Assembly: GCF_000337555.1 (NCBI RefSeq)
Contig: NZ_AOIO01000031.1
Location: forward strand, 44,177-108,176
Direction of reading: 5' to 3'
Origin: Natrialba asiatica DSM 12278
Lineage (GTDB): Archaea; Halobacteriota; Halobacteria; Halobacteriales; Natrialbaceae
DNA length: 64,000 nucleotides
The notes under the pieces are model-generated. The model was given only the letters and a program-made list of their open reading frames with translations. It did not search any database and had not been told where the DNA came from. Shown one piece after another: positions 16,497-25,299 of this stretch. The translations under genes were made by a program, and so were the position numbers. Position 1 is the first letter of the stretch; every line of letters starts with the position of its first letter.

Positions 16497-16884
16497 AGGA
16501 CCGCCTACTCGTCGCGCCCTCAAAACGGACGTGGTTCACCTCTCGGAACCCCTCCTGCGACGTGGCCGCCGCCGTTCGAAGCGGATCGTGCTCACTGGGC
16601 GACATCGAGTTACTGTGAGTGTATACTTCCAGACACTACTCCGTACCCTACTATACGGTCCACGCTGACGGTTTCGATTTCAGTAGTGAGTTGTTACTAT
16701 TCAATTTTCCGTAGAGTATCTAGGTCACGTGTATCGACGTATTCGAAAGCAGACGGCGATATTAGCGCGCTATAGTTTGTGAAGATGACGGTGGAAAGGG
16801 ACGCATATGCCGATATATGGGTAAATACGAATATATATTACTCATAGCACTGCTTTTTTTAGGATCTCTCGAATCGCTCACGAG
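16497..16884. other. Divergent intergenic region, AT-rich
   Basis: This 388-base region separates the NosL-like gene (minus) and pstS (plus). It becomes AT-rich towards pstS, with TATA-like runs at 16806-16818 and 16831-16840. I see no convincing small gene; the open frame starting at 16817 overlaps pstS in another frame and loses protein-like composition after about 20 residues. Confidence 0.5.
16831..16840 (+). promoter_or_regulatory. TATA-like promoter of pstS
   Basis: The run ATATATATTA ends 44 bases before the pstS ATG at 16885. This would give a transcript with a leader of roughly 20-25 bases. I could not see a clear phosphate operator. Confidence 0.45.
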
Positions 16885-17925
16885 ATGGTCGACAACCAGT
16901 GTGGACGCGCTGTCGACGGGGTATCGCGACGGACGTTCATCGCAGCGACCGGTTCTCTGGGAGCCGTTGCACTCGCCGGCTGTGCCGAATCGGAGACGAG
17001 CGAAGGCGTCTCGGGGACGATTCGTATCTCCGGTAGCAGCACCGTCTACCCGGTCTCCGAGGCCGTCGGCAAGGAGTTCAAGCGCCGGAACGAGGAGTTC
17101 GACTACGAACTTTCGAGCGACGGCAGTACGGACGGCTTTGAAAACTTCTTCCTGCCGGGCGACAGCGACATCAACGGTGCGAGCCGTCCGATTCTGGAAG
17201 GGGAACTCGAGAAAGCCGAAGACACGGGCTTCCAGCCGGTCGAGTTCCAGTGCGCCGGCGACGCGCTGACGGCCGTCGTCAACACCGAAAACGACTGGCT
17301 CGACTGCGCTGAACTCGACGTGCTAAGCGAGATCTGGCACCCCGACAGCGTCCCAGAGACGTGGGCCGATGTCGATTCCTCGTGGCCCGACGAGGAAATC
17401 GAACTGTTCGGCCCGGCGACGACATCCGGGACCTTCGACTACTGGACCGAGGAAGTCATCGGCGACTTCCGGAACATTCGCGAAGACTTCACCGGGACGG
17501 AGGAAGACGACGAAATCGCACAGGGCGTGCAGGGTAACGAGTTCGCCCACGGCTACCTCCCCTACGCGTACTACGACAATAACCCCGACGAGGTCAAAGC
17601 GCTCGCCATCGACGCCGGCGACGGCTGTACCCAACCGAGCCTGGAAGCGGCCTCCGAGGGCTCGTATCCCCTCGCGCGGCCGATCTACTGGTACGTCAAC
17701 CGGGAGAAACTCCGGGACGACGAGGCGCTCCAGGGATTCGTGGAGTACGCGATCGAGATGAGCGGCGACCGGAGCATCGTCTCGGACGACATCGGCTACG
17801 TCGCGATGAACGATCGGGAAGTAGCGGACAATCTGGATCGACTGCAGGCCGCCATCGACGGTGAACTCGGCGACGGCGAAGCGATCCCCTCGATGAATAA
17901 CGCGGACCCGCCGTTTTCACCATGA
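16885..17925 (+). CDS. pstS: Phosphate ABC transporter substrate-binding protein PstS
   Basis: A 346-residue protein with a Tat lipoprotein signal (SRRTFIAATG, then ALAGC at residues 28-32). The mature protein opens with IRISGSSTVYPVSEAV, the phosphate-loop signature of PstS, followed by SDGSTDGFENF and GASRPI, all part of the phosphate site. ATTSGTFDYWTE is the second domain's conserved TSGT motif. It captures phosphate outside the membrane for the PstCAB importer. Only a short pstC-like piece follows, and pstA, pstB and phoU are missing from this locus, so this receptor must work with components encoded elsewhere or be non-functional. Confidence 0.93.
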   Translation: MVDNQCGRAVDGVSRRTFIAATGSLGAVALAGCAESETSEGVSGTIRISGSSTVYPVSEAVGKEFKRRNEEFDYELSSDGSTDGFENFFLPGDSDINGASRPILEGELEKAEDTGFQPVEFQCAGDALTAVVNTENDWLDCAELDVLSEIWHPDSVPETWADVDSSWPDEEIELFGPATTSGTFDYWTEEVIGDFRNIREDFTGTEEDDEIAQGVQGNEFAHGYLPYAYYDNNPDEVKALAIDAGDGCTQPSLEAASEGSYPLARPIYWYVNREKLRDDEALQGFVEYAIEMSGDRSIVSDDIGYVAMNDREVADNLDRLQAAIDGELGDGEAIPSMNNADPPFSP

Positions 17926-17959
17926 GTGCACGGAGAACGCGGATACGGGGTAGTTTACT

Positions 17960-18196
17960 GTGAGCAGCGACGTCGCCGACCCCGAGTGGCAACGCTCGAG
18001 CGAGGCCGTGCGACGCGAACGACTCCACGAGTTCGTGCTGTTCGGCCGTATGGCGCTGACGGCGTTGATTACGGTTGGACCGGTTGTCCTGCTCGGGGGA
18101 ACGCAGCGGCGATCCTTCTGCGGGACCGGTTCGAACGCCGATAAGCGTATCTCAACCCTCAGCGGTAGGCGATACTTCACTACAATCGGACGATAA
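17960..18196 (+). pseudogene. Probable truncated pstC (phosphate permease) remnant
   Basis: A GTG-initiated frame 34 bases after pstS, exactly where pstC normally lies. Its first 50 residues (polar EWQRSSEAVRRERLHEF, then a hydrophobic segment starting VLFGRMALTALIT) look like the N-terminus and first helix of a haloarchaeal PstC. After about residue 45 the sequence turns polar and Arg-rich and stops at residue 78, so five or more expected helices are missing. I infer a deletion. A genuine small membrane protein is the alternative. Confidence 0.5.
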
Positions 18197-18361
18197 ATCG
18201 ATCGATACAACGACCGTTCAGCAGGAAGATACCGGATATACCCACCGTAATCGATTCCGGTCGTGTCAAACTCGCGACGCCACCCGGCCGCCCCACCGTC
18301 GAACGCAGGCTGCGTTCCCGAGGTCGAGATACGGCGATGCAATCAGTACAGTCCGGCGGTC

Positions 18362-18790
18362 CTACTTGAGTCGCTCCTGCAGAAACGAGGGATGGGCCGC
18401 GGTAACGCCCTCGATTTCGAGGAGCGTCGACGAGATGAACTCGCCGAGCGCGTCGCCGTCTTCGGCGCGGACCTCGGCCATCAGCATGTGGTCGCCGCTC
18501 GAACTGTACAGCGCCTCGATTTCGGAGAGGCTCTTGAGCTCTTTCGTCACCTCGACGTAGCGCTCGCTCGCAACGTCGAGTCCGACCAGTGCAATCGTCT
18601 TGCTCGAGAGCTTCTTCGGATCGATCTCGGCCGAGTAGCCGACGATCACGCCCTCGTCTTCGAGTTGGTTGATATACTTTCGAACCGTCGGCTTCGAGAC
18701 GTCCGCCCGTTTGGCGATTTCGGCGTACGACGCCTGGGCGTCCTCCTCGAGGGCCTCGAGAATACGGTCTTCCGTCGCCTGCGTGCTCAT
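18362..18790 (-). CDS. Lrp/AsnC family transcriptional regulator
   Basis: A 142-residue regulator. Residues 7-55 form the winged helix-turn-helix (RILEALEEDAQASYAEIAKR, then VSKPTVRKYINQLEDEGVI). Residues 65-140 form the RAM effector-binding domain with YSSSGDHMLMAEV at its centre, the usual ligand-gate region. The first twelve residues lack a further domain, so this is the standard short Lrp form. ATG 18790 is preferred over a GTG at 18799. It is a single gene between the pst remnant and a lipoprotein gene; its effector amino acid and targets are unknown. Confidence 0.9.
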   Translation of the reverse strand: MSTQATEDRILEALEEDAQASYAEIAKRADVSKPTVRKYINQLEDEGVIVGYSAEIDPKKLSSKTIALVGLDVASERYVEVTKELKSLSEIEALYSSSGDHMLMAEVRAEDGDALGEFISSTLLEIEGVTAAHPSFLQERLK

Positions 18791-18964
18791 AGTAGACACT
18801 TTTGCTCCGATGGGAAAATATCTTTTGTATACGAAAACGTCGGATTGCCTAGCGGAACGCCCCGACTCGCGGCCCGATGCGGCGTTTCATCGGCGCAGAC
18901 GCACTCGATCGATTTAGAGACGCCCCATCGGTGAAATAATAGGGGAGGCCGATTAATTCCCGCT

Positions 18965-20317
18965 ATGTCCCCTCGTGACGACGATCGTGCGCGCGCCGGC
19001 CCACGACTCGTACTCGCGCTCGGTTTCATCCCTCTTTTGCTCCTTACGGCGGGCTGTACCAGCCCCTTTACCGACGATCTCTCCGCCGACGACATCGAAA
19101 CTGAACTCGACGAGGCGACGCCCCCCGACGAGTTCAGTGCGACGGTCGAGGTTCGCGAGGTGATCGACGGTGAGACGAGTACGGAGACGGAGACCGTCTG
19201 GTTGCGCGCGGACGGAGCGAGTCGCGTCGAAACGGAAACGGAGACGGAGGCGGGGTCGGCGGCAAACGATACCGGTGTCCTTGCCGTTACCAACGGTGAA
19301 ACGCGCTGGCATTACGACCGCGAGACCGAGACGGTGACGCAACTGGAACGGGATCCCAATGCGTCATCCTGGCTCGAGGGCCTCTATGCCCAGCAACATC
19401 GCTACGTCGAGGCCTACGACGTCGTCAACGTGTCGGAGGCGAGCGTCGACGGCCGCGACAGCTACCGTGTCGCCTTTGAGCCGCCGGCGAACGAGACGGT
19501 CGAGCGCTCGCTCGACATCCTCGTCGGGCAGACGGAGTACGCCGTTCCGTTGTCGACCAGTGAACACCCGGCGGAACGCGGCGTTGACCGCGTCGAGGTC
19601 TGGCTCGATCAGGAGACGATGTTTCCCCTAAAGCACCTCGTCGAGGGCGAGGAAGGCGATCTCGTCCTCGAGACGACGTATCGCGATGTCTCCGTCGATC
19701 CAGAACCGCCGCTCGACGACGAGTTGTTCGAGTTCAACCCGCCGACGAATGCGAGTTCTGACACCGATACCGACGCCGAAAACCCGGATTCAGATTCGGG
19801 GCCGTCCGTTGAGACCGTCCCCAACGACACGACAGAAGACAGTCCGAACGGTGACACGGGAGAAGAAACCCCTAACGACAGTGACGACAATACCACGGGC
19901 GGAGCGATCGCTCTCCCGTCGATCGATCACTACGACTCCATCGCGGCTGCCGACGAAACGGTCTCGTTCCCCGTCGCTGAACCGCCGTCGGACTCCCTTC
20001 CAGCAGCAGTCGAACGCGGGCGCATTAGCAGGTACGAGTTCCCGGACGAGGACCGCCGGCAGGTGACACTGTCATACGCCGACGACGATACCGACGACAC
20101 GATTTCGGTAACGACCAGCGACGGGCCTCGGACGTTCGCAATGGACGGCTCCGAACTCCCGATCGGCGATGTGACGGGATCGATCGCCCACACCGACGAG
20201 GGAACCGAACTCCAGTGGGCCTGCGGCGAGCACTACCGCTCCGTGTTCGTCGGCCACGAGTTCGAGAACGGGACGGCGATTGAACTCGCGCGGGCGATTG
20301 GCTGTCAGTCGCAGTAG
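18965..20317 (+). CDS. LolA-like outer lipoprotein-sorting-fold lipoprotein
   Basis: A 450-residue lipoprotein: signal sequence with LLLLTAGC lipobox at about residues 24-31, then a LolA/LppX-like domain (residues 45-260) with a TETVWLRADGASRVE strand and SWLEGLYAQQHRY. An acidic Asp/Thr/Asn-rich linker follows (about residues 262-315), and then a second small domain (EYEF-type strands, ELQWACGEHYRSVF) to the end. The fold usually holds lipids in a half barrel. It has a paralogue with the same two-part layout at 32643-33884. The SD-like AGGGGAGG sits about 18 bases before the ATG. Ligand unknown. Confidence 0.75.
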   Translation: MSPRDDDRARAGPRLVLALGFIPLLLLTAGCTSPFTDDLSADDIETELDEATPPDEFSATVEVREVIDGETSTETETVWLRADGASRVETETETEAGSAANDTGVLAVTNGETRWHYDRETETVTQLERDPNASSWLEGLYAQQHRYVEAYDVVNVSEASVDGRDSYRVAFEPPANETVERSLDILVGQTEYAVPLSTSEHPAERGVDRVEVWLDQETMFPLKHLVEGEEGDLVLETTYRDVSVDPEPPLDDELFEFNPPTNASSDTDTDAENPDSDSGPSVETVPNDTTEDSPNGDTGEETPNDSDDNTTGGAIALPSIDHYDSIAAADETVSFPVAEPPSDSLPAAVERGRISRYEFPDEDRRQVTLSYADDDTDDTISVTTSDGPRTFAMDGSELPIGDVTGSIAHTDEGTELQWACGEHYRSVFVGHEFENGTAIELARAIGCQSQ

Positions 20318-20497
20318 AACGATCGGTTGTCAGTAGCAGTACAGCGATTGCACGCACTCGTCGGTTGCGATCGGCTGGACGAGCCCGCGGCTGCTCAGTC
20401 GTTGCGTCGGCGTCGATCCGGTCGTGAGTATAGGTGTAGGTGTGAGTGTAAGTCGCGCGTAAAAATCGGAATGCGGCGAATCGCGTCGGTCCTCGCG

Positions 20498-21433
20498 TTA
20501 CCTGTGACGGTCGAGGAGGTCGTAGCTGCGCTCCCACTCGGCGTCGTCGTCGAAGTAGCGCTCCGCGAGCGGCTGGTCGGGCATCTCGCCGACCGCCTTT
20601 TTCTCCTGGGAGTACGACTGTCGGTCCTCGTCGACGTAGTATCGGCCCGTCAGGACCGTTCCTTCGTTGAGGACGTCCTCCGTCTCGCGCATCATCTCGG
20701 CGGCTTCCGACCGGTCGGTGGTGTCGAAGTCGTAATCCTCGGACTCCTGGACGTCGATGTAGGGGACGTACTGGCGCGCGTCCTTGTTCCAGGTCGGACA
20801 CTGCGTGAGGAAGTCGATGTGGGCGAATCCGTCGTGCTCGATCGCTTCCTTGATGATCTCTTTGGCCTGGTTCGGGTTGACCGCGGCCGTGCGGGCGACG
20901 TAGCTCGCACCGGCGTTCAGCGACATCGACAGCGGGCGAAGCGGCGTCTTTGCGCTCCCGGATGGCTGGGTCTTCGACTTGTGGCCCTTGGGGCTGGTCG
21001 GGGAGGTCTGGCCCTTCGTCAGCCCGAAGATCTCGTTGTTGAACACGATATAGGTCATGTCGTGGTTCTCTCGGGCCGAGTGGATGAAGTGGTTGCCGCC
21101 GATCCCGTAGCCGTCGCCGTCGCCGCCGGCGGCGATGACTTCGAGTTCGGGATTGGCGAGTTTGGCGGCCCGCGCGACGGGCAGCGCACGGCCGTGGATC
21201 GTGTGGAAACCGTACGTATCGAGGTAGCTGTTCAGTTTGCCGGAACAGCCGATCCCGGTGACGGTTAGCACTTCCTCGGGTGTCTTACCGGCTTCCGGGA
21301 GGGCTTGCTTCAGCGCTTTGAGGACGCCGAAGTCGCCACAGCCCGGACACCAGGTCGGCTGCGGTTCGATACCGGGCGTGTACTCGTCCCGGTCGATCTC
21401 TCGTTCGTCTCCGATTGCGTTGAAAGCACTCAT
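20498..21433 (-). CDS. korB: 2-oxoacid:ferredoxin oxidoreductase subunit beta
   Basis: A 311-residue thiamine-diphosphate subunit. The N-terminus shows WCPGCGDFGVLKAL with the cluster cysteines, TVTGIGCSGKLNSYL, and the ThDP motif GDGDGYGIGGNHFIHSAREN followed by the NNEIFGLTKGQ turn. It works with the alpha subunit encoded 3 bases upstream to convert a 2-oxoacid to acyl-CoA with ferredoxin reduction. Haloarchaea use such enzymes for both pyruvate and 2-oxoglutarate; the sequence alone does not decide which, though the short beta plus fused gamma-alpha layout is shared by KorAB. Confidence 0.9.
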   Translation of the reverse strand: MSAFNAIGDEREIDRDEYTPGIEPQPTWCPGCGDFGVLKALKQALPEAGKTPEEVLTVTGIGCSGKLNSYLDTYGFHTIHGRALPVARAAKLANPELEVIAAGGDGDGYGIGGNHFIHSARENHDMTYIVFNNEIFGLTKGQTSPTSPKGHKSKTQPSGSAKTPLRPLSMSLNAGASYVARTAAVNPNQAKEIIKEAIEHDGFAHIDFLTQCPTWNKDARQYVPYIDVQESEDYDFDTTDRSEAAEMMRETEDVLNEGTVLTGRYYVDEDRQSYSQEKKAVGEMPDQPLAERYFDDDAEWERSYDLLDRHR

Positions 21434-21436
21434 TGG

Positions 21437-23341
21437 TTAGTCACCTGCAGCGGGTTCGATTCGTACCTGTGCAGTCGGTTCGCGGTCCTCGTCGGCGAGG
21501 TTAACCTCGTATCCCTCGACGATCTCCGCTGGTTCGAACGGGTTGCCGTTGTACTTGAGCAGGCTCGTGAGTTTCTCGCCGAAGCGGCCGAGTTCCTTCT
21601 GGAGCAGGCCGCGGAACTGGGCGGTGGCGTTCATCTCGACGACCATCGCCTCGTCGACGCTCTCGACGAACTCGGTTACTTCCCGCTCCGGGAACGGCAC
21701 CATGTCGGAGACGCTGAGGCCCTTGACGGAGTGGCCGTTCGCGTTCAGCCGCTCGATGGCTTCCTCGACGGCTCCCTGGCTCGACCCCCACGTGATGATC
21801 CCGTACTCGGCGTCGTCCTCGCCGAAGTAGGTCTGGGTGGACTCGCGTTCCTCGTCGAGTTCGGTACGGATGGACTCGAGTTTCTCGAGGCGGCGGTCCA
21901 TCTGGTGGACGCGGTTATCGGGGTCCTCGCTGATGTGCCCGACCGGGTTGTGCTCGTTCCCGGTCGCGAGGTAGCGCCCGTCCTTCTGGCCGGGCAGCGA
22001 GCGCGGTGCGACGCCGTTCTCGGCGTCCTCGTGGTTGAACCGCTTGAACTTCCCGGAGTTGTCGTGTGCGGCCTCCCGAAGTTCCTCCTCGGTCAGCGTC
22101 GACCCCAGGTCCGGCGACGGCTCGCGGTCGAAGAACTCGACGTCGACGTTGGTGTTCTCGCCGGAGAGCTTCTGGTCGTAGACGATGATCGTCGGGATCT
22201 GGTAGTCCCAGGCGATGTCGAAGGCCAGTCGCGTCTGCTCGTAGGCCTCCTCGATGCTCCCGGGTGCGAAGACGACGCGCTGGGAGTCGCCCTGACTGGT
22301 GTAGAGGACGTGCTCTAAGTCGCCCTGTTCGGGCTTGGTCGGCATCCCGGTCGACGGACCGGCGCGCATGGCCTCGATCAGGACGAGCGGCGTCTCGGTC
22401 ATCTCGGCGAGACCGAGCGGTTCGCTCATCAGCGCGAAGCCGCCGCCGGAGGAGCCGGACATGGCCTTCACGCCGGCGTGGCTCGCGCCGACCGCGAGGG
22501 CCGCGGCGGCGATTTCGTCTTCGACCTGCTCGGAGATTCCGCCCATGTCGGGGAAGTTCTGGCTGAGGATGGTGAACACGTCCGTCCACGGCGTCATCGG
22601 GTAGCCGCTGATGAACCGACAGCCGGCGTCGATGGCACCGTAGGCGATCGCGTTCGAGCCCGAGAGCAGCGCCTGCTCGGCGTCGTGTTCGCCCGTGGGT
22701 GCTCGAAGGTCGTGGTTGAACTCGTACTCCTCGTTGACGCTGTCGTAGGCCTCGTGGAGGATCTCGATGTTCGCTTCGAGCACGTCGCCGCCCATGGCGT
22801 CTTCCATGAGGTCCTCGATGTGCTCGAGTTCCATGTCGAGCAGTGCGGCGGTCGCGCCGACGCCGGCGGTGTTGCGCATGACCTCGCGGCCGTGTTCCTT
22901 GGCGAGCCCGCGCAGGTCGAGCGGGTAGACGTGCCAGTCGTTCTCCTCGGCGCGTTCCTCGAGGTCGAGGGCCTCGACATCGTCCTCGCTGACGAGGCCT
23001 TCGTCGTAGATGATGACCCCGCCCTCGCGGAGGTCGTCAAGGTTCTCCGAGAGCGGCTTGATCTCCTCGTTGCCGTAGTAGGCTTCTTCCTGCGGGTTAC
23101 GGGCGAACGAGTCCCCCAGTGCGAGCAGGAAGTTGTAGCCGTCCCCGCGTGACTGTACCTCGTGTGCTGCGGCCCGGATCTCGACGTAGGTGTGGCCGCC
23201 ACGGATTCGCGATGGGTAGTGGCGGTGTGTGAATACGTTGAGCCCCGAACGCATCAGCGCTTTCGCGAAGTTCTGGCTCGTCGAGTCGATTCCGTCGCCG
23301 GAACCCCCTGCGATTCGCCAGATAAGTTCGTCGTCGCTCAT
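21437..23341 (-). CDS. korA: 2-oxoacid:ferredoxin oxidoreductase subunit alpha (gamma-alpha fusion)
   Basis: A 634-residue fusion. Residues 1-190 are the gamma domain (IWRIAGGSGDGIDSTSQNFA, FTHRHYPSRIRGGHTYVEIR). From about residue 205 comes the pyrimidine-binding alpha domain, with SGSNAIAYGAIDAGCRFISG, the YPMTPWTDV motif, then MKAMSGSSGGGFALMSE and later EAYEQTRLAFDIA. It pairs with KorB to decarboxylate 2-oxoacids reversibly. ATG 23341 is used because the protein starts MSDDELIWRIAGG; the 16 upstream residues from 23389 are not conserved-looking. korA and korB are 3 bases apart and form one operon. Confidence 0.92.
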   Translation of the reverse strand: MSDDELIWRIAGGSGDGIDSTSQNFAKALMRSGLNVFTHRHYPSRIRGGHTYVEIRAAAHEVQSRGDGYNFLLALGDSFARNPQEEAYYGNEEIKPLSENLDDLREGGVIIYDEGLVSEDDVEALDLEERAEENDWHVYPLDLRGLAKEHGREVMRNTAGVGATAALLDMELEHIEDLMEDAMGGDVLEANIEILHEAYDSVNEEYEFNHDLRAPTGEHDAEQALLSGSNAIAYGAIDAGCRFISGYPMTPWTDVFTILSQNFPDMGGISEQVEDEIAAAALAVGASHAGVKAMSGSSGGGFALMSEPLGLAEMTETPLVLIEAMRAGPSTGMPTKPEQGDLEHVLYTSQGDSQRVVFAPGSIEEAYEQTRLAFDIAWDYQIPTIIVYDQKLSGENTNVDVEFFDREPSPDLGSTLTEEELREAAHDNSGKFKRFNHEDAENGVAPRSLPGQKDGRYLATGNEHNPVGHISEDPDNRVHQMDRRLEKLESIRTELDEERESTQTYFGEDDAEYGIITWGSSQGAVEEAIERLNANGHSVKGLSVSDMVPFPEREVTEFVESVDEAMVVEMNATAQFRGLLQKELGRFGEKLTSLLKYNGNPFEPAEIVEGYEVNLADEDREPTAQVRIEPAAGD

Positions 23342-23722
23342 AGCTAAATCAGTGGCCGGTGGGCCAACCGTAGCGGAGATTTGCCCCACTTACCCTAAAG
23401 CCTTTGCTATAGATTAACAAGGATCTATCGTTAAGAATGCGTGCTCGACGGACGATCTCTTACTAACAATAATTACTGTAGTGGCAAAAACGTACAGAAA
23501 TGTCCATCTTTTCGACTACACCAACCACTCGAATGTGCGTGAAAACCGATAGTCACCAGCACCGAAACGAACGCGTTCGACTCCATCCGCTCGGGTGTTT
23601 TTTGCGTCTCAAGTACCGAATATCGAGTTCTTTTGTCGGCGTTTTCACTCCAGTCGCGCTGACTCATCTCGACCGACCTAGTCTTTCAGATAGTTCGACG
23701 CGAGCGTCGGCCTCCCGTTCCA
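23342..23722. other. Intergenic region upstream of korAB
   Basis: A 381-base gap between the PHP gene and korA, both on the minus strand. It is AT-richer than the genes. CTTTAGGG and CTATAG-like elements on the minus strand near 23391-23412 are candidate korAB promoter parts, and a minus-strand T-run near 23483-23488 may end the PHP transcript. A possible 64-residue frame at 23473-23667 has no protein-like features. Confidence 0.4.
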
Positions 23723-24502
23723 TCACTCTCGAAGGGCGGCCGGTTCGACGAGTTCGAGTTCAGACTCCGCGATGAACTCCTCGAGGAACGCGGCCCGATC
23801 GCCGATCTCGGCCGGCTGGTGCGAATCCGTCCCGACCGTGATCGGAACGTCGAACTCGCGCAGCGTTCGGCTGAACTCGGGCGCGGGATGGACGATTTCA
23901 GCGTCGGTCAGCGCGCGGCCCGCGTTCAGTTCCGGAATCGTTCGCGAGTTCGCAAACGCCCGTGCGACCTGCCGGTAGTGGTCCGTCGTCGCCCGGCCGC
24001 GCAGCGGCGGCGTGCGTTCGACCAGGTCGACGTGGGCGGCGATGTCGAACAGTTCCGACTCGATCAGCGAAACGAGGGTCTCGAAGTACTCGTCGACGAC
24101 GGCGTTCAGTTCGTCGGCGGGCAGGTCGTCGAACAGCGACGGCACCTGGACGTTCTTGCCGGCGACCGCGTGCACGCTCCCGAGGCTGTAGTCGAAGTCG
24201 GCCTCGGCGAGAAACGCCTCGATAGCGGCCTCGTCGCGCGGGTCGTAGTCCATCTCGACCGCGTCGTAGACCGGGATCGACGCCGTTTCGCGAACGCGCT
24301 CGATCGCCTGCCGCCGCCGCTCGTAGGTCAGATCGAGGTTGAACCCGTGGAGGTTTCGCATCGCCGCCGCGGATTCTCGCTCGGCGACGTTGCAGTGATC
24401 GGCGATGCCGATGCCCTCGAGCGGGGTCTCGTCGGCGGCGCGGACCATTCGCCTGAGAAAGCTTCCGTCCGAGTAATTCGAGTGGACGTGAAGGTCCTTC
24501 AT
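23723..24502 (-). CDS. PHP-domain phosphoesterase (HisK-like)
   Basis: A 259-residue PHP-domain enzyme. Metal ligands visible in order: DLHVHSNYSDG at the N-terminus, GIADHCN, EMDYDPRD, a His in LGSVHAV, HVDLV and GTDSHQPAEIG near the C-terminus. This full set indicates a metal-dependent phosphoesterase like histidinol-phosphate phosphatase or related PHP proteins. Substrate cannot be settled from sequence. It lies upstream of korAB with a 381-base gap and is probably a separate transcription unit. Confidence 0.85.
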   Translation of the reverse strand: MKDLHVHSNYSDGSFLRRMVRAADETPLEGIGIADHCNVAERESAAAMRNLHGFNLDLTYERRRQAIERVRETASIPVYDAVEMDYDPRDEAAIEAFLAEADFDYSLGSVHAVAGKNVQVPSLFDDLPADELNAVVDEYFETLVSLIESELFDIAAHVDLVERTPPLRGRATTDHYRQVARAFANSRTIPELNAGRALTDAEIVHPAPEFSRTLREFDVPITVGTDSHQPAEIGDRAAFLEEFIAESELELVEPAALRE

Positions 24503-24678
24503 ACGTGGTCCACGCAGGACGTCGGGTTAGGTGTTGTGCCCGGTATCAGCGAACGGTTCACATACCACGTCTGTGACTGCCCGATAAACGGTAAGTACGG
24601 GCGACTCACGGGACGGCCAATATGACAATCATTGATATTATCCCAAAGGTATTCATTACCAAATTTGAAGAGACTAAT

Positions 24679-25095
24679 ATGAAACGACGACAGGTTCTTC
24701 GTTTTGCTGGAGGCTGGGGAATCGGTCTAACAGCGGGTTGTTCATCCGATGACCGTGAGGAATATGCGACGATGCAGGAGTTCAGTTTCGTAAATCCGCA
24801 CTCTACTCCTGTATCAGTAGAGTCACGGATAGAACGAACAGATACCAATGAAGTCGTTCACACTGTGACTCGTGAACTGACAGTAGACCCTGATTGGATT
24901 ATCCTCGATTGCGTCTGGCCAGATGCGCCCTTGACAGTAATGGCCCGTCCTGAAGATGGAGAATGGAAGAGTTTCGATACGAAAGACAAGGACGGCTGTG
25001 TAAGTGTCATAGCCGAAGTGCGTGAACAGAGAGCGTCATTTTTCGTGCATAACGCTGAGTGCCCAATTGATGACCCGAGTTGCCATACTGATTAA
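24679..25095 (+). CDS. Small Tat-type putative lipoprotein, low GC
   Basis: A 138-residue protein beginning MKRRQVLRFAGG with a lipobox-like LTAGC at residues 16-20, so probably exported and lipid-anchored. The mature part has four cysteines (LDCVW, DGCVS, NAECP, PSCHT) that may form two disulfides and an immunoglobulin-like run of beta strands (FVNPHSTPVSVESRIERT). GC content is clearly below the window average, as with the gene at 4998-5540. Family not recognised. ATG 24679 was chosen over 24622 because it places the twin arginines at residues 3-4. Confidence 0.65.
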   Translation: MKRRQVLRFAGGWGIGLTAGCSSDDREEYATMQEFSFVNPHSTPVSVESRIERTDTNEVVHTVTRELTVDPDWIILDCVWPDAPLTVMARPEDGEWKSFDTKDKDGCVSVIAEVREQRASFFVHNAECPIDDPSCHTD

Positions 25096-25299
25096 GCGCA
25101 CCTACTTATCGGACGATTCACTGTTGGTGTGGATATAATTAACGCTGTAGGAAGAGTTCTATAACACCGTCGATGTGCCCGGTATCTTATCCCGATCGGT
25201 GGCCGACGCGCGGGCATCTCGCCTGCTGCGCTCCGCTTGCGTCGCTCGTCGCCGTGTCGGACGGGACATTTACGTTCCTCTCGTACGAACGATCGACGG

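Noticed and set aside
16817-17269. Plus-strand frame starting MGKYEYILLIALLFLGS, possible small membrane protein
   Set aside because: The hydrophobic start is encoded by AT-rich promoter DNA and the rest overlaps pstS in the wrong frame with a Ser/Arg-rich product.
20425-20460. GT-rich short repeat after the LolA-like gene
   Set aside because: Too short and imperfect to be a functional repeat array; it lies in a 180-base intergenic gap and shows no CRISPR-like spacing.
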